A DNA stretch of 64,000 nucleotides from NCBI GenBank assembly GCA_036555615.1, contig DATBKZ010000086.1, forward strand, positions 1 through 64,000, written 5' to 3'. This document shows, piece by piece, positions 1 through 11,013 of this stretch (positions are counted from its first letter, which is position 1; each line of letters starts with the position of its first letter). The position numbers and the translations under genes are program-made. The notes below the pieces were generated by a model. The model did no database searches and was not told the DNA's origin. It was given only the letters and a program-made list of their open reading frames with translations. The stretch comes from SG8-41 sp036555615. GTDB taxonomy: Bacteria; Pseudomonadota; Gammaproteobacteria; Burkholderiales; SG8-41.

Positions 1-1215
1 CAGCATCATGCGCGGCGCGAACTCCTTTCCGTTCCACACCGGGCGCGTGACCGTTTTTCCGACGCCGAGTATCGCCACCTCCGGCGCATTGATGATGGGC
101 GTGAAGTGCGAGCCGCCCAGTCCGCCGAGGCTCGAGATCGAAAAACAGCCGCCCTGCAGGTCGGCCGGTGAAATCTTGCCCGCGCGCATGCGTGCGCTCA
201 CCTCGCCGAGCTCCCTCGCGAGCTCCATGAGCCCCTTCTTGTCCACGTCCCGAATCACGGGCACAACCAATCCGTTGGGCGTGTCCACCGCAACCCCGAT
301 GTGGAAGTACTGCTTGAGCACGAGGCTCTCGCCGTCGGCCGAGAGCGAAGCGTTGAACTCGGGGTGCTGCTTGAGCGCGACCACCACAGCCTTCAGCAGG
401 AAGCACAGGATGGTGAAGCGGATGCCCTGCTTCTTCGCCTCCTCGACCTGGATCTTGCGGAATTCCTCGAGCTCGGTGATGTCCGCCTCGTCGTGCTGCG
501 TGATGTGAGGGATGGCCACCCAGTTGCGGTGCAGGTTCGCTCCCGAGAGCTTCTTGATGCGGGAAAGCGGCTGGACGGTGATGGCGCCGAATCTGGCGAA
601 ATCCACTTGCGGCAGCGGCGGCAAGCCGAGCCCCAATCCGCCTTCGGCCGCGCGCGGACGCGCGAGCTCGCCCTTGACGAAGTTCTGGACATCCTCCCTC
701 AGCACGCGCTCCTTGGGCCCCGTTCCTTTCACGCGGGCGAGATCGACGCCCAACTCGCGCGCGAAACGCCGCACCGAGGGGCTCGCGTGCGCGCGCGCGA
801 ATCCGGCTTGATCCACCGCGGCGGGAGCCACCGGCGCGGGACGCGGTGGCGGAGGTGACGAAGGCGGCGCCGCCAGTGCCATGGCGGGCGCCGGCTGCGG
901 CGCGGGCGCGGATTTCTCCACCTCGGCCTTCGCGGCAGGCGGCTGTTGTGGGGCGGGCTTCGCGGCGGCGCTTTCAGCCGATGATTCGAGCGTGAGCACG
1001 GGCGAGCCCTCGGAAACCTTGTCCCCCACCTTGACTCGTAGCTCCTTCACCACGCCCGCGGCGGGCGAAGGCACTTCCATGGTCGCCTTGTCCGATTCCA
1101 GGGTGACAAGAGGCGATTCCCGCTCAACGCGATCTCCCGGCTTGACCAGCACCTCGATCACGGGGACGTTCTTGAAGTCCCCGATGTCGGGAACCTTGAC
1201 TTCGACCACGCTCAT
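1..1215 (-). CDS. aceF: Pyruvate dehydrogenase E2, dihydrolipoamide acetyltransferase (3' end cut by window)
   Basis: E2 core of the pyruvate dehydrogenase complex; it moves the acetyl group from E1 via lipoyl-lysine to CoA in the cytoplasm. The visible 405 residues start MSVVEVKVPDIGDF with one lipoyl domain (about 1-76, lipoyl lysine K43 in LESDKATMEVP). A Pro/Ala-rich hinge follows, then an E3/E1-binding domain around residues 140-178 (SPSVRRFARELGV) and most of the acyltransferase domain, ending at RMML just before the expected SYDHRVIDG stretch and catalytic His. Only one lipoyl domain is present, whereas E. coli has three. The start lies 17 bases after the aceE stop, so the two are one operon. 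Confidence 0.95.
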   Translation of the reverse strand, partial: MSVVEVKVPDIGDFKNVPVIEVLVKPGDRVERESPLVTLESDKATMEVPSPAAGVVKELRVKVGDKVSEGSPVLTLESSAESAAAKPAPQQPPAAKAEVEKSAPAPQPAPAMALAAPPSSPPPPRPAPVAPAAVDQAGFARAHASPSVRRFARELGVDLARVKGTGPKERVLREDVQNFVKGELARPRAAEGGLGLGLPPLPQVDFARFGAITVQPLSRIKKLSGANLHRNWVAIPHITQHDEADITELEEFRKIQVEEAKKQGIRFTILCFLLKAVVVALKQHPEFNASLSADGESLVLKQYFHIGVAVDTPNGLVVPVIRDVDKKGLMELARELGEVSARMRAGKISPADLQGGCFSISSLGGLGGSHFTPIINAPEVAILGVGKTVTRPVWNGKEFAPRMML

Positions 1216-1231
1216 GCGGGGGGAATGAGTT

Positions 1232-3907
<2,676 letters not shown>

Positions 3908-3982
3908 AGCGGCCACAGTATCCCAGGCCAGGCCCATCAGCGGTGCAGCCCTGCGCTCGCGCCACCGCGCGCCGGGCAGAGG

Positions 3983-4014
3983 ATTATAGCACCGGCAAAT
4001 CGGCAAATTTGCCG
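3983..4014 (-). promoter_or_regulatory. Likely aceEF promoter with palindromic operator-like repeats
   Basis: On the minus strand a perfect TATAAT (3988 to 3983) lies about 75 bp upstream of the aceE start. Just upstream is a perfect 14-bp palindrome cggcaaatttgccg (4001-4014), preceded by a direct repeat of its half-site cggcaaat (3993-4000) and followed by a partial copy (gccggcaatt). The spacing between -10 and palindrome fits a regulator overlapping the -35 region. No good -35 hexamer is visible. The repeats do not match the E. coli PdhR consensus, so the regulator is unknown. Confidence 0.45.
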
Positions 4015-4106
4015 GCAATTGAATGAGATAGCCCTGCTGGCGCGCACCTCCCGGACCCGGACATCCGGGTGGGCCGACCGGCGCCGCTCGACCCCTCACC
4101 CCTTCC

Positions 4107-4127
4107 CCCTCTCCCGAGTGGAGAGGG
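4107..4127. repeat. Short hairpin, 8-bp stem
   Basis: ccctctcc (4107-4114) and ggagaggg (4120-4127) form a perfect 8-bp stem with a 5-base loop. It resembles the ctcacccc-type intergenic palindromes scattered in betaproteobacterial genomes. It has no T-run and lies between the enoyl-CoA hydratase stop and the aceE promoter. Confidence 0.4.
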
Positions 4128-4138
4128 CAAATGGATTG

Positions 4139-4166
4139 CGGTAAATGGGCCGCGAGCCATTTACCG
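4139..4166 (-). terminator. Hairpin downstream of enoyl-CoA hydratase gene, no U-tract
   Basis: cggtaaatgg (4139-4148) and ccatttaccg (4157-4166) make a perfect 10-bp stem with an 8-base loop, beginning 8 bases after the hydratase stop codon. No T-run follows on the minus strand, so it is a weak terminator candidate or an mRNA-stabilising structure. Confidence 0.35.
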
Positions 4167-4174
4167 AATACTCG

Positions 4175-4960
4175 TTAATGGCCGCTGAACTTGGCGGGAC
4201 GCTTCTCGAGGAAAGCGCTCATTCCTTCTTTCCGGTCCGGCGAGGCGAAGGCCTGCACGAAAAGATCCGTCTCCAGCGCGCACGCCGCAAAGAGGTCGAG
4301 GTTCGCCCCGCGCTGCGCCGCCTGCTTCGCCAGTCGCACCGCAACCGGGCCCTTGGAAGCAATCGCGCGCGCCATCTCGAGCCCCTTCGCCGCGAGCTCG
4401 GAGGCGGGATAGACGTGGTTGGCGAGCCCGATGGCAGCAGCTTCCTGCGCCTTCACCTCGCGCGCCGTCGTCAGCAATTCCAGCGCGCGGGCGGGCCCGA
4501 TCCGGCGCGGCAGCCGCTGGGTTCCCCCGAAACCGGGGGGAATGCCGAGATTCACTTCCGGCTGGCCAAAGACAGCGCGGTCGGCGGCGAGGATCCAGTC
4601 GCAGGCAAGCGCCAGCTCGCAACCGCCGCCGAGGGCGTAGCCGTTGACGAGCGCGATCACCGGCACGGGCAGCGCCTCCAGCGCGTGCATGACCCGCATG
4701 CCCTTCTCCGAAAAATCGCGCGCTTGCTCGACCGTCGCATCCCGCATCTCGGCGATATCGGCGCCCGCGACGAACGCCTTTTCGCCCGCGCCCGTGAGGA
4801 GCAGCACCCGCGCCGATTCATCGGCGCCGACCTTCGAGAGCGCGGCGTCAATTTCATCGAGCGTCGCCGCGTTCAACGCGTTCAGCGCCTTCGGCCGGTT
4901 CACCGTGAGCAGGTGTATCCCCGCTTCCGGCTGCTCGAGCAGTATGTTCTTGTAGGCCAT
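4175..4960 (-). CDS. Enoyl-CoA hydratase/isomerase (crotonase family)
   Basis: Hydrates trans-2-enoyl-CoA in fatty-acid or related acyl-CoA breakdown. The 261-residue protein has the crotonase fold signatures: oxyanion-hole segment AFVAGADIAEM (about 63-72), GGGCELALACD with E115, and FGQPEVNLGIPPGFGGTQRL with E135. Both catalytic glutamates of true hydratases are therefore kept. The length is normal for the family. It sits 42 bases downstream of chrA on the same strand, with no obvious functional link to it. The exact acyl-CoA substrate cannot be told from sequence. Confidence 0.92.
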   Translation of the reverse strand: MAYKNILLEQPEAGIHLLTVNRPKALNALNAATLDEIDAALSKVGADESARVLLLTGAGEKAFVAGADIAEMRDATVEQARDFSEKGMRVMHALEALPVPVIALVNGYALGGGCELALACDWILAADRAVFGQPEVNLGIPPGFGGTQRLPRRIGPARALELLTTAREVKAQEAAAIGLANHVYPASELAAKGLEMARAIASKGPVAVRLAKQAAQRGANLDLFAACALETDLFVQAFASPDRKEGMSAFLEKRPAKFSGH

Positions 4961-5002
4961 GGAGCCCGGATTGAATCTCTCGGCACTGTTGCGTCATTAC
5001 GG

Positions 5003-6337
5003 CTAACTGAATGCTAGCAGCTTCCACGCGAGCCCGAGGGCTCCGCAGCCGAGGATCACCGGGATGACATCCACCTTGTAGCGCCACAGCGCGAGCCAGG
5101 CCGCGACGCCGAGCGCCGCGGAGAACCATTCGAAGCGGCCGCCGAATCCCGCTGGCCACAGCACGTGATAGGCGAAGAACACCGCGAGGTTCACGATCAC
5201 GCCGACGATTGCCGCCGTGATGCCGGTGAGCGGCGCGGTGAAGGAAACGTTGCCGTGGGTCGACTCCACGAATGGCCCGCCCAGCAGGATGAAGACAAAG
5301 GACGGCAGGAACGTGAAGAACGTGACCACCGTCGCCGCCGCCGCGCCCGCAACGAACAGCGCGTCCGGACCGAACAGGGCCTTCGTCCAGCCGCCGACGA
5401 AGCCGACGAAAGCCACCACCATGATGAGCGGCCCCGGCGTGGTCTCGCCCAGCGCGAGACCGTCGATCATCTGCGCCGCGGTCAGCCACTGGTAGTCCTC
5501 CACCGCGCCCTGGTAGACGTAGGGCAGCACCGCGTAGGCGCCGCCGAACGTAAGCAGCGCAGCCTTTGTGAAGAACCATCCCATCTGGGTCAGCGCGGCG
5601 TCCCAGCCGTAGCGGCCGAGAAGCAGCGCCATCGCTCCGCCCCAGAGCGCGAGCCCCGCGGCGAGCACCCGCGCAAAGCGCGTCCAGGTGAATCGCGCGT
5701 GTGGCGGCACCGGCGTATCGTCGCCGATCAGCGCCGGTCCGTAATTCCGGTCCGCGCTGCCGTGACCGCCGCCGGCGCGGAACCGCTCCGGCGCAAAGCG
5801 ACCGCCCGCGTAGCCGATCAGACCGGCAGCGAGCACGATCGCCGGGAACGGGACATCGAAGGCGAAGATCGCGACGAATGCAGCCACCGCGATCGAGGCC
5901 AGCGCGCGATTGGTGAGCGCGCGCGAGCCGATGCGGTAAGCGGCGAAGAGCACGATCGCCGTCACCGCCGGCTTGATGCCGTAGAGCGCGCCCGCGACCG
6001 CCGGCACGTCGCCGTACGCAAGATAGATCCACGACAGCGCGACCAGCACGAAGAGCGAGGGCAGCACGAATAGGCCGCCCGCGACGACCCCGCCCCACGC
6101 TCGGTGCATGAGCCATCCGATATAGGTCGCGAGCTGCTGCGCCTCCGGCCCGGGCAGCACCATGCAGTAGTTGAGCGCGTGCAGAAAGCGCCGCTCCGAG
6201 ATCCAGCGCCGGCGCTCGACCAGCTCCTGGTGCATGATCGCAATCTGGCCCGCCGGCCCGCCGAAGCTCACGAAACCCAGCTTCAGCCAGAACCGGAATG
6301 CCTCCGCGAAGGAAACGCGGGCCGCTCCACCGCTCAT
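5003..6337 (-). CDS. chrA: Chromate transporter ChrA, two-domain form
   Basis: Proton-coupled exporter that removes chromate from the cytoplasm. It has 444 residues starting at MSGGAARVSFAEAF; the longer open frame upstream only overlaps the neighbour. Two CHR halves are visible, each opening with the family signature: FVSFGGPAGQIAIMHQELVE near residue 24 and LTFGGAYAVLPYVY in the second half. About ten hydrophobic segments follow these signatures. The ATG overlaps the stop of the upstream chrB-like gene (ATGA), so the two are translationally coupled and form a chromate-resistance pair. Confidence 0.93.
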   Translation of the reverse strand: MSGGAARVSFAEAFRFWLKLGFVSFGGPAGQIAIMHQELVERRRWISERRFLHALNYCMVLPGPEAQQLATYIGWLMHRAWGGVVAGGLFVLPSLFVLVALSWIYLAYGDVPAVAGALYGIKPAVTAIVLFAAYRIGSRALTNRALASIAVAAFVAIFAFDVPFPAIVLAAGLIGYAGGRFAPERFRAGGGHGSADRNYGPALIGDDTPVPPHARFTWTRFARVLAAGLALWGGAMALLLGRYGWDAALTQMGWFFTKAALLTFGGAYAVLPYVYQGAVEDYQWLTAAQMIDGLALGETTPGPLIMVVAFVGFVGGWTKALFGPDALFVAGAAAATVVTFFTFLPSFVFILLGGPFVESTHGNVSFTAPLTGITAAIVGVIVNLAVFFAYHVLWPAGFGGRFEWFSAALGVAAWLALWRYKVDVIPVILGCGALGLAWKLLAFS

Positions 6338-7116
6338 CGGTACGCTTCCGGATTCCACGTGTGCGCTTCGCTCTTGCCCTCCTTGCACCAGCGATACAGC
6401 GCGTCGTACATCACCATGCCGTGCTCGAGCATGACGTGGTCGTCGCTGAAGTTGCGCGACAGTCCGAGCGACATTGCGACGAGACCCGCCGCCTGGGGCG
6501 CGAGCTCGAGGCGATTCGTGTCGGCGCCGCGCACGATCAGGGCAAGCTCGTCGAGCGCCGGGTCCCGCAGCCGGTAGGCGGCGAGAAAGGCGTCGAAGCT
6601 GCACCGCTCGCCCTCGTGCGAAAACGCGACATCCGGGATGTCATAGGGAACCGCCTCGCGCTCCTGCGCGACGCGGCGCACCTCGGGCGCCGGCACGTAA
6701 AGAAACTCCGCATCGGGATCCACAAAGCGCCGGATCAGCCACGGGCAGGCAATGCGGTCGATCTTCGGCCGCTCGCGTGTCACCCAGCGCGTCGCGGCGC
6801 CCCTGGGCTTGGCCGCGAGTTCTCCGCCCGATTGGCGCCAGGCCTCCAGGCCGCCCTCGAGGTAGCGGGCGTGCAGCGCCCGGGCCGCCGCCTGGCTGAC
6901 CTCGTGGCCGTGCACGCAGTAGACGACCACGTTCGCGGCCGCTGGCAGTGTCTTTCGCCACTGGGCAATCCGCTCGGGATCGCGGCGCAGGGCCCCGCGC
7001 ATCAGGTCGGGTGACTCGCGAAAGCGCTCGTTCTTCCGCACGTCGATGACGAGCGGGGGCTGGTTCGTTGCTAGGGATTGCTGCAGTGCTGCGGCCGATA
7101 CGGCAGGTGCGTCCAT
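6334..7116 (-). CDS. Rhodanese domain fused to ChrB-type chromate resistance domain
   Basis: 260-residue fusion. Residues about 15-95 form a rhodanese domain (PPLVIDVRKNERF, active-site loop YCVHGHEVSQ with its Cys). Residues about 105-260 match the ChrB C-terminal chromate-resistance domain (PKIDRIACPWLIRRFVDPDA, then HEGERCSFDAF). Start chosen at 7116 because GAGGAGAG lies 7 bases upstream; the open frame to 7224 has no such site. ChrB proteins sense chromate and control or support chrA, to which this gene is coupled by a 4-base overlap. Whether the rhodanese part supplies sulfur chemistry or sensing is unknown. Confidence 0.85.
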   Translation of the reverse strand: MDAPAVSAAALQQSLATNQPPLVIDVRKNERFRESPDLMRGALRRDPERIAQWRKTLPAAANVVVYCVHGHEVSQAAARALHARYLEGGLEAWRQSGGELAAKPRGAATRWVTRERPKIDRIACPWLIRRFVDPDAEFLYVPAPEVRRVAQEREAVPYDIPDVAFSHEGERCSFDAFLAAYRLRDPALDELALIVRGADTNRLELAPQAAGLVAMSLGLSRNFSDDHVMLEHGMVMYDALYRWCKEGKSEAHTWNPEAYR

Positions 7117-7270
7117 GGCTCTCTCCTCGAGAAGAGTACCGCAAGCTTGGACGCACCCGCGTCTTGTGATGGCGGGGAGCCTGCGATCCCCGCGGGGGAC
7201 AAGCATGCGCGCATCCGCCGGCAACTGTCAATTCCGGCGGGCGCGGCCCAATCGGCGACGACCCCTTGCA

Positions 7271-7289
7271 GCCGGCGCGCGGCGCCGGC
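7271..7289 (-). terminator. GC-rich hairpin after the SDR gene, no U-tract
   Basis: gccggcgc (7271-7278) and gcgccggc (7282-7289) form an 8-bp stem with a 3-base loop, 8 bases after the SDR stop. No T-run follows. It may separate the phaC-side genes from chrB-chrA. Confidence 0.35.
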
Positions 7290-7297
7290 ACCCGCCG

Positions 7298-8065
7298 CTA
7301 TCGGGCAGGAAGGCGCGCTGCGCCGTCGAGCCGGATGACTTCGCCGTTCAGCATGGGGTTCACGATGATGTGCTCGACCAGCGCGGCGAACTCGTCTGGC
7401 TTGCCCAGGCGCGCGGGGAACGGAATCTGGGCGGCCAGCGCCTGCTGCAGCTCGGGGCTGAACGCCGCCACCATCGGCGTCTCGAAGATGCCGGGCGCGA
7501 CCGTCATCACCCGGACGCCGATGCGCGCCAGCTCGCGCGCCGCGGGCAGGGTCAGCCCGACCACGCCGGCCTTGGACGCGCTGTAGGCGACCTGCCCGAT
7601 CTGCCCGTCGAATGCGGCGACCGACGCCGCATTGATGATGATGCCGCGCTCGCCATCGGCTTCGGGCGCGTTGCGCTCCATCGCCTGCGCCGCGAGCCGC
7701 AGCACGTTGAAGGTCCCAACAAGATTAATCTCGACAGCGCGGCGAAACGAGTCGAGCCGATGTGGACCGCCCCGGCCCAGCACGCGCTCGCCCGGTGCGA
7801 TGCCGGCGCAGTTTACCGCGCCGTGCAAGGCGCCGAACTTATCTCTTGTGGAGGCAACCGCATTGGCGACTTGCGCCTCATCGGTGACATCGGTGTCGTG
7901 AAAGCTCGCGCGCGATCCCAGCTCCCGGGCAAGCTTTTTTCCCTGCTCGGCGCCGATATCACAGATCACGACGTTGCCGCCCGCCGCTGCGAGCCTGCGC
8001 GCCGTCGCCGCGCCGAGCCCGGACGCTCCGCCGGTAACAAGAAAGGTATGGCCTGCTACCTGCAC
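7298..8065 (-). CDS. Short-chain dehydrogenase, 3-hydroxyacyl-CoA dehydrogenase type 2-like
   Basis: NAD-dependent oxidoreductase of the classical SDR family, closest in layout to type-2 3-hydroxyacyl-CoA dehydrogenases (HSD10-like). It has 255 residues with the cofactor motif TGGASGLG near residue 12, NCAGIAPGER near 90, catalytic YSASK near 160 and a C-terminal VIRLDGAARL. Start set at the GTG at 8065, which gives the usual five-residue lead before the first beta strand; a TTG at 8080 would add five residues. Genes for PHA synthase and a TctC receptor lie upstream on the same strand, consistent with acyl-CoA metabolism. Confidence 0.85.
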   Translation of the reverse strand: MQVAGHTFLVTGGASGLGAATARRLAAAGGNVVICDIGAEQGKKLARELGSRASFHDTDVTDEAQVANAVASTRDKFGALHGAVNCAGIAPGERVLGRGGPHRLDSFRRAVEINLVGTFNVLRLAAQAMERNAPEADGERGIIINAASVAAFDGQIGQVAYSASKAGVVGLTLPAARELARIGVRVMTVAPGIFETPMVAAFSPELQQALAAQIPFPARLGKPDEFAALVEHIIVNPMLNGEVIRLDGAARLPAR

Positions 8066-8116
8066 GGCCTGCTCAAGCAAGCGTGGCGCGCGAGCTGGTG
8101 GTTCACGGCTCGCGCT

Positions 8117-9085
8117 TCATTGAATCTTGATACCGGCCTCACGCGCGAGCTTGGCCTTCTTCACGAATTCGGCCCGGATGTATTCCATGAATGCCTCCGG
8201 CGACGCGCTGGCGGTCAACTCCACGCCCAGCTCGAGAAAGCGTCCGCGCGGCTGCGGCGCCGCGACCGCCTTCGCAACCGCCGCATTCAGGCGCGCGAGG
8301 ACATCACTCGGCGTGCCCGCGGGGGCAACGAGGCCGTTGAAGGTGATGTCCTCGAAGCCCCGCACGCCGGATTCGTCGATCGTCGGCAGATCGGGGAACA
8401 GCGGCGAGCGCCTGAGGCTGGTCACGGCGAGCGGTTTCAGCTTGCCGGCCCGGATGTGCGGCGCCGAGGTGCTCACCTGGTCGAACATCATCGTGACCTG
8501 CCCGCTGATGACATCTACGATTGCCTGGGCGTTGCCCTTGTAGGGCACGTGCAACATCTTCAGGCCGGCATGGCGGTTGAAGAGCTCGGCCGCCATGTGT
8601 CCGGTGCCGCCCACCCCGGCGGACGCGTATGACATCTCGCCCGGCCGCGACCGTGCCAGCGCCACGAGCTCCTTCAGCGAGCGCACAGGCAGCGAGCGGT
8701 TCACCACCAGCACCTGGGGCACCAGGCAGGTCTGCGACACGCCGGCGAAGTCGCGCACCGGATCGTAGCCGGGGTTCGATATGATCGACGGGACCACCGC
8801 AAAGGTGTTCGCCATGGCAAGCAGCGTGTGGCCGTCGGGCGGCGCCTTGGCGACGATGTGGGTGCCGAGGAGCCCGCTCGAGCCGGGGCGGTTGTCCGCG
8901 ATGACCTGCTGGCCGAGTACTTCCGAGAGCCGCGGTGCAATCCCGCGCACGACGAGATCGACATTTCCTCCTGGCGCGAACGGCACGACGATACGCACCG
9001 GCTTGGATGGGAAACCCTGGGCTGGGAGAGCTGCGGAGTAAGCGGTTACTAACGTCGCAACGGCCAGAAAATACACGCGTTTCAT
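8117..9085 (-). CDS. TctC/Bug-family tripartite tricarboxylate transporter receptor
   Basis: 322-residue periplasmic solute-binding protein. The N-terminus MKRVYFLAVATLVTAYSAAL is a signal peptide, probably cut near ALPAQG. The family signature FPSKPVRIVVPFAPGGNVDL follows, then IADNRPGSSGLLGTHIVAKA and the YKGNAQAIVDVISGQV stretch. GGAGG precedes the ATG. Such Bug proteins are greatly expanded in Burkholderiales and bind carboxylates, often as orphans. No tctA or tctB membrane genes are near, so this is an orphan receptor with unknown ligand. Confidence 0.92.
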   Translation of the reverse strand: MKRVYFLAVATLVTAYSAALPAQGFPSKPVRIVVPFAPGGNVDLVVRGIAPRLSEVLGQQVIADNRPGSSGLLGTHIVAKAPPDGHTLLAMANTFAVVPSIISNPGYDPVRDFAGVSQTCLVPQVLVVNRSLPVRSLKELVALARSRPGEMSYASAGVGGTGHMAAELFNRHAGLKMLHVPYKGNAQAIVDVISGQVTMMFDQVSTSAPHIRAGKLKPLAVTSLRRSPLFPDLPTIDESGVRGFEDITFNGLVAPAGTPSDVLARLNAAVAKAVAAPQPRGRFLELGVELTASASPEAFMEYIRAEFVKKAKLAREAGIKIQ

Positions 9086-9119
9086 TGCCCCTCCCCAAGA
9101 GCGCGGCCGGCACCGCAGC

Positions 9120-10925
9120 TCAATGCTTGTCCACGCGCATTTTAGCGTAGGAGCCCGGCGCGTCCTCGATTGCCTTCAACTTGCCCTTGCCGGGAATCCG
9201 GGCGGGCACTCTGTTCCCGCCGTGCTCCGCGATCCAGCCCGCCCAATCGGTCCACCACGAGCCCGGGTGCTGCGAGGCGCCCTTCAGCCACTTCTCGGGG
9301 TCCTCCCCAAGCTTGGGATTGGTCCAATAGCAGTACTTGCCGGCCGCAGGCGGATTGACGATCCCGGCGATGTGCCCCGAGCCCCCGAGCACGAAGCGCG
9401 CCGGGCCGGGAAAGAGCTTCGCGCCTGCGTACGTCGAGCGCCACGGCGCGATATGGTCCTCCAGCGTGGAGACGAAATAGAGCGGCGTGCGCACCCGCGT
9501 GAGATCGATGGCGACACCGCCCAGCTCGATGCCGCCGGGCTGCGCGAGCAGGTTCTTCATGTACAGGTTCCGCAGATAGTAGCTGTGCATCGTCGCCGGC
9601 ATGCGCGTGGAATCCGAATTCCAGTAGAGAAGATCGAACGGAAAGGGATCGCGGCCGAGGAGATAGTTGTTCACGACAAACGACCAGATGAGGTCGTTCG
9701 CGCGCAGCATGTTGAAGGTGGTCGCCATCTCGGAGCCCTCGAGATAGCCCCGTTCCTGCATGCGCTTCTCGAGCGCCGCCACCTGCTTCTCGTCGATGAA
9801 GACCTCGAGCTCGCCTGCCTCTTCGAAGTCGATCATCGAGGCAAAGAATGTCGCCGACGCGATCCGCGTGTCCTGCCTTGCCGTAAGGTAACCGAGCGTG
9901 CAGGCGAGCAGCGTGCCGCCCAGGCAATAGCCGATCGCGTTAACCTCGTTCTCGCCGGTCGCCTTCTCGATGGCGTCGAGCGCCGCGAGCGTGCCTTCAG
10001 CCAGATAGTCCTCGAAGCGCTTGTGCGCAAGCCTCTCGTCCGGATTGACCCAGGAGACCACGAACACCGTGTGGCCCTGCTCGACCGCCCACTTCACGAA
10101 CGAATTCTTGTCGCGCAGATCGAGGATGTAATACTTGTTGATCCAGGGCGGGATGATCAGCAAGGAGCGCCGGTAGACGCGGTCGCCCGCCGGGTAGTAC
10201 TGGATCAGCTGCATGAGCTCGTTCTGGAACACCACCTTGCCCGGCGTGGTGGCGATGTTGACGCCGAGCTGGAACGCCTTCTCGTCGGTCATGCGCAGCC
10301 GCACCTGGTCGCCGCTGCCGCGCGTCACGTCCTCGAGCAGGTTGTTCAGCCCCCGCACCAGGTTCTGGCCGCCGCTCGCCACCGTTTCGCGCAGGACCTC
10401 GGGATTGGTGATCAGGAAATTGCTGGGCGACAACGCGTCGATGTACTGCCGCGTGTAGAAGTCGACTTTCTTCGCGGTCGGCCCGTCGAGCCCCTCGACC
10501 CGGCCGAGCGTCTGGTGCAGATGCCGCGCGGCGATGAGATAGGACTGCTTGATGTAGTCGTAGAGAAAATTCTGCTCCCAGTCCTCGTGCTTGAAGCGGC
10601 GGTCCGCGTGATGCGGTTCCGCGACTGGCTTGGCGTCGTGGCCCATCAGCTTCAGCAGCGAGCGCTGCCACAGCGCCGCGTAGTCCTGCCACAGCTTGAA
10701 TTGCGCCTCGGCGAGCTTGAACGGGTCCGCGAGCAGCTTTGCCCAGGCCTCGAAGAATGCCTGCGCGATGCCCAACTCGTCGGCCACGCCCGGCGCGCCG
10801 TTGCGGCTGCGCTCCAGAAACTGCGTGATCAGCCGCGCGCTCTTTCCGGCGATATCGGAATAAAGCCTGGCAACCTCGTTGGGGTCGAATGTTTGCTCCG
10901 AGCCCTGCGTTTTCCTGTCGGCCAT
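9120..10925 (-). CDS. phaC: Class I poly(3-hydroxyalkanoate) synthase
   Basis: Polymerises (R)-3-hydroxyacyl-CoA into PHA granules. 601 residues, the usual class I length. It has an N-terminal PhaC domain (WQDYAALWQRS, DFYTRQYIDALSPSNF) and an alpha/beta-hydrolase core with lipase-like box GYCLGGT, whose nucleophile is about C334. The downstream acid TLEDHIAPW and GSGHIAGI histidine complete the triad. It is divergent from liuR, with a palindromic operator 23 bp upstream of the start, so LiuR control of both is possible. The downstream TctC and SDR genes may be co-transcribed. Confidence 0.95.
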   Translation of the reverse strand: MADRKTQGSEQTFDPNEVARLYSDIAGKSARLITQFLERSRNGAPGVADELGIAQAFFEAWAKLLADPFKLAEAQFKLWQDYAALWQRSLLKLMGHDAKPVAEPHHADRRFKHEDWEQNFLYDYIKQSYLIAARHLHQTLGRVEGLDGPTAKKVDFYTRQYIDALSPSNFLITNPEVLRETVASGGQNLVRGLNNLLEDVTRGSGDQVRLRMTDEKAFQLGVNIATTPGKVVFQNELMQLIQYYPAGDRVYRRSLLIIPPWINKYYILDLRDKNSFVKWAVEQGHTVFVVSWVNPDERLAHKRFEDYLAEGTLAALDAIEKATGENEVNAIGYCLGGTLLACTLGYLTARQDTRIASATFFASMIDFEEAGELEVFIDEKQVAALEKRMQERGYLEGSEMATTFNMLRANDLIWSFVVNNYLLGRDPFPFDLLYWNSDSTRMPATMHSYYLRNLYMKNLLAQPGGIELGGVAIDLTRVRTPLYFVSTLEDHIAPWRSTYAGAKLFPGPARFVLGGSGHIAGIVNPPAAGKYCYWTNPKLGEDPEKWLKGASQHPGSWWTDWAGWIAEHGGNRVPARIPGKGKLKAIEDAPGSYAKMRVDKH

Positions 10926-10947
10926 CCGGGAGCCTGGACTCCTAGTT

Positions 10948-10979
10948 GACGTTTACGTAAACGTCTGTTAGGTTATACT
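10948..10979 (+). promoter_or_regulatory. Palindromic LiuR-type operator overlapping promoter of liuR
   Basis: A perfect 18-bp palindrome gacgtttacgtaaacgtc (10948-10965) lies in the phaC-liuR divergent gap. A -10-like TATACT follows at 10974-10979, with TTTACG (10952-10957) 16 bp upstream as a possible -35. ACGT-N2-ACGT repeats of this kind agree with the operator known for LiuR-type MerR regulators from comparative genomics. The site could control both liuR and phaC. Confidence 0.6.
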
Positions 10980-11013
10980 GCGTTGATCTTACATGCTTTT
11001 GCTGCAAGGCACA

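Noticed and set aside
4107..4166. Rho-independent terminator of the enoyl-CoA hydratase gene
   Set aside because: Both hairpins lack a T-run on the minus strand, so they are listed only as hairpins or weak candidates.
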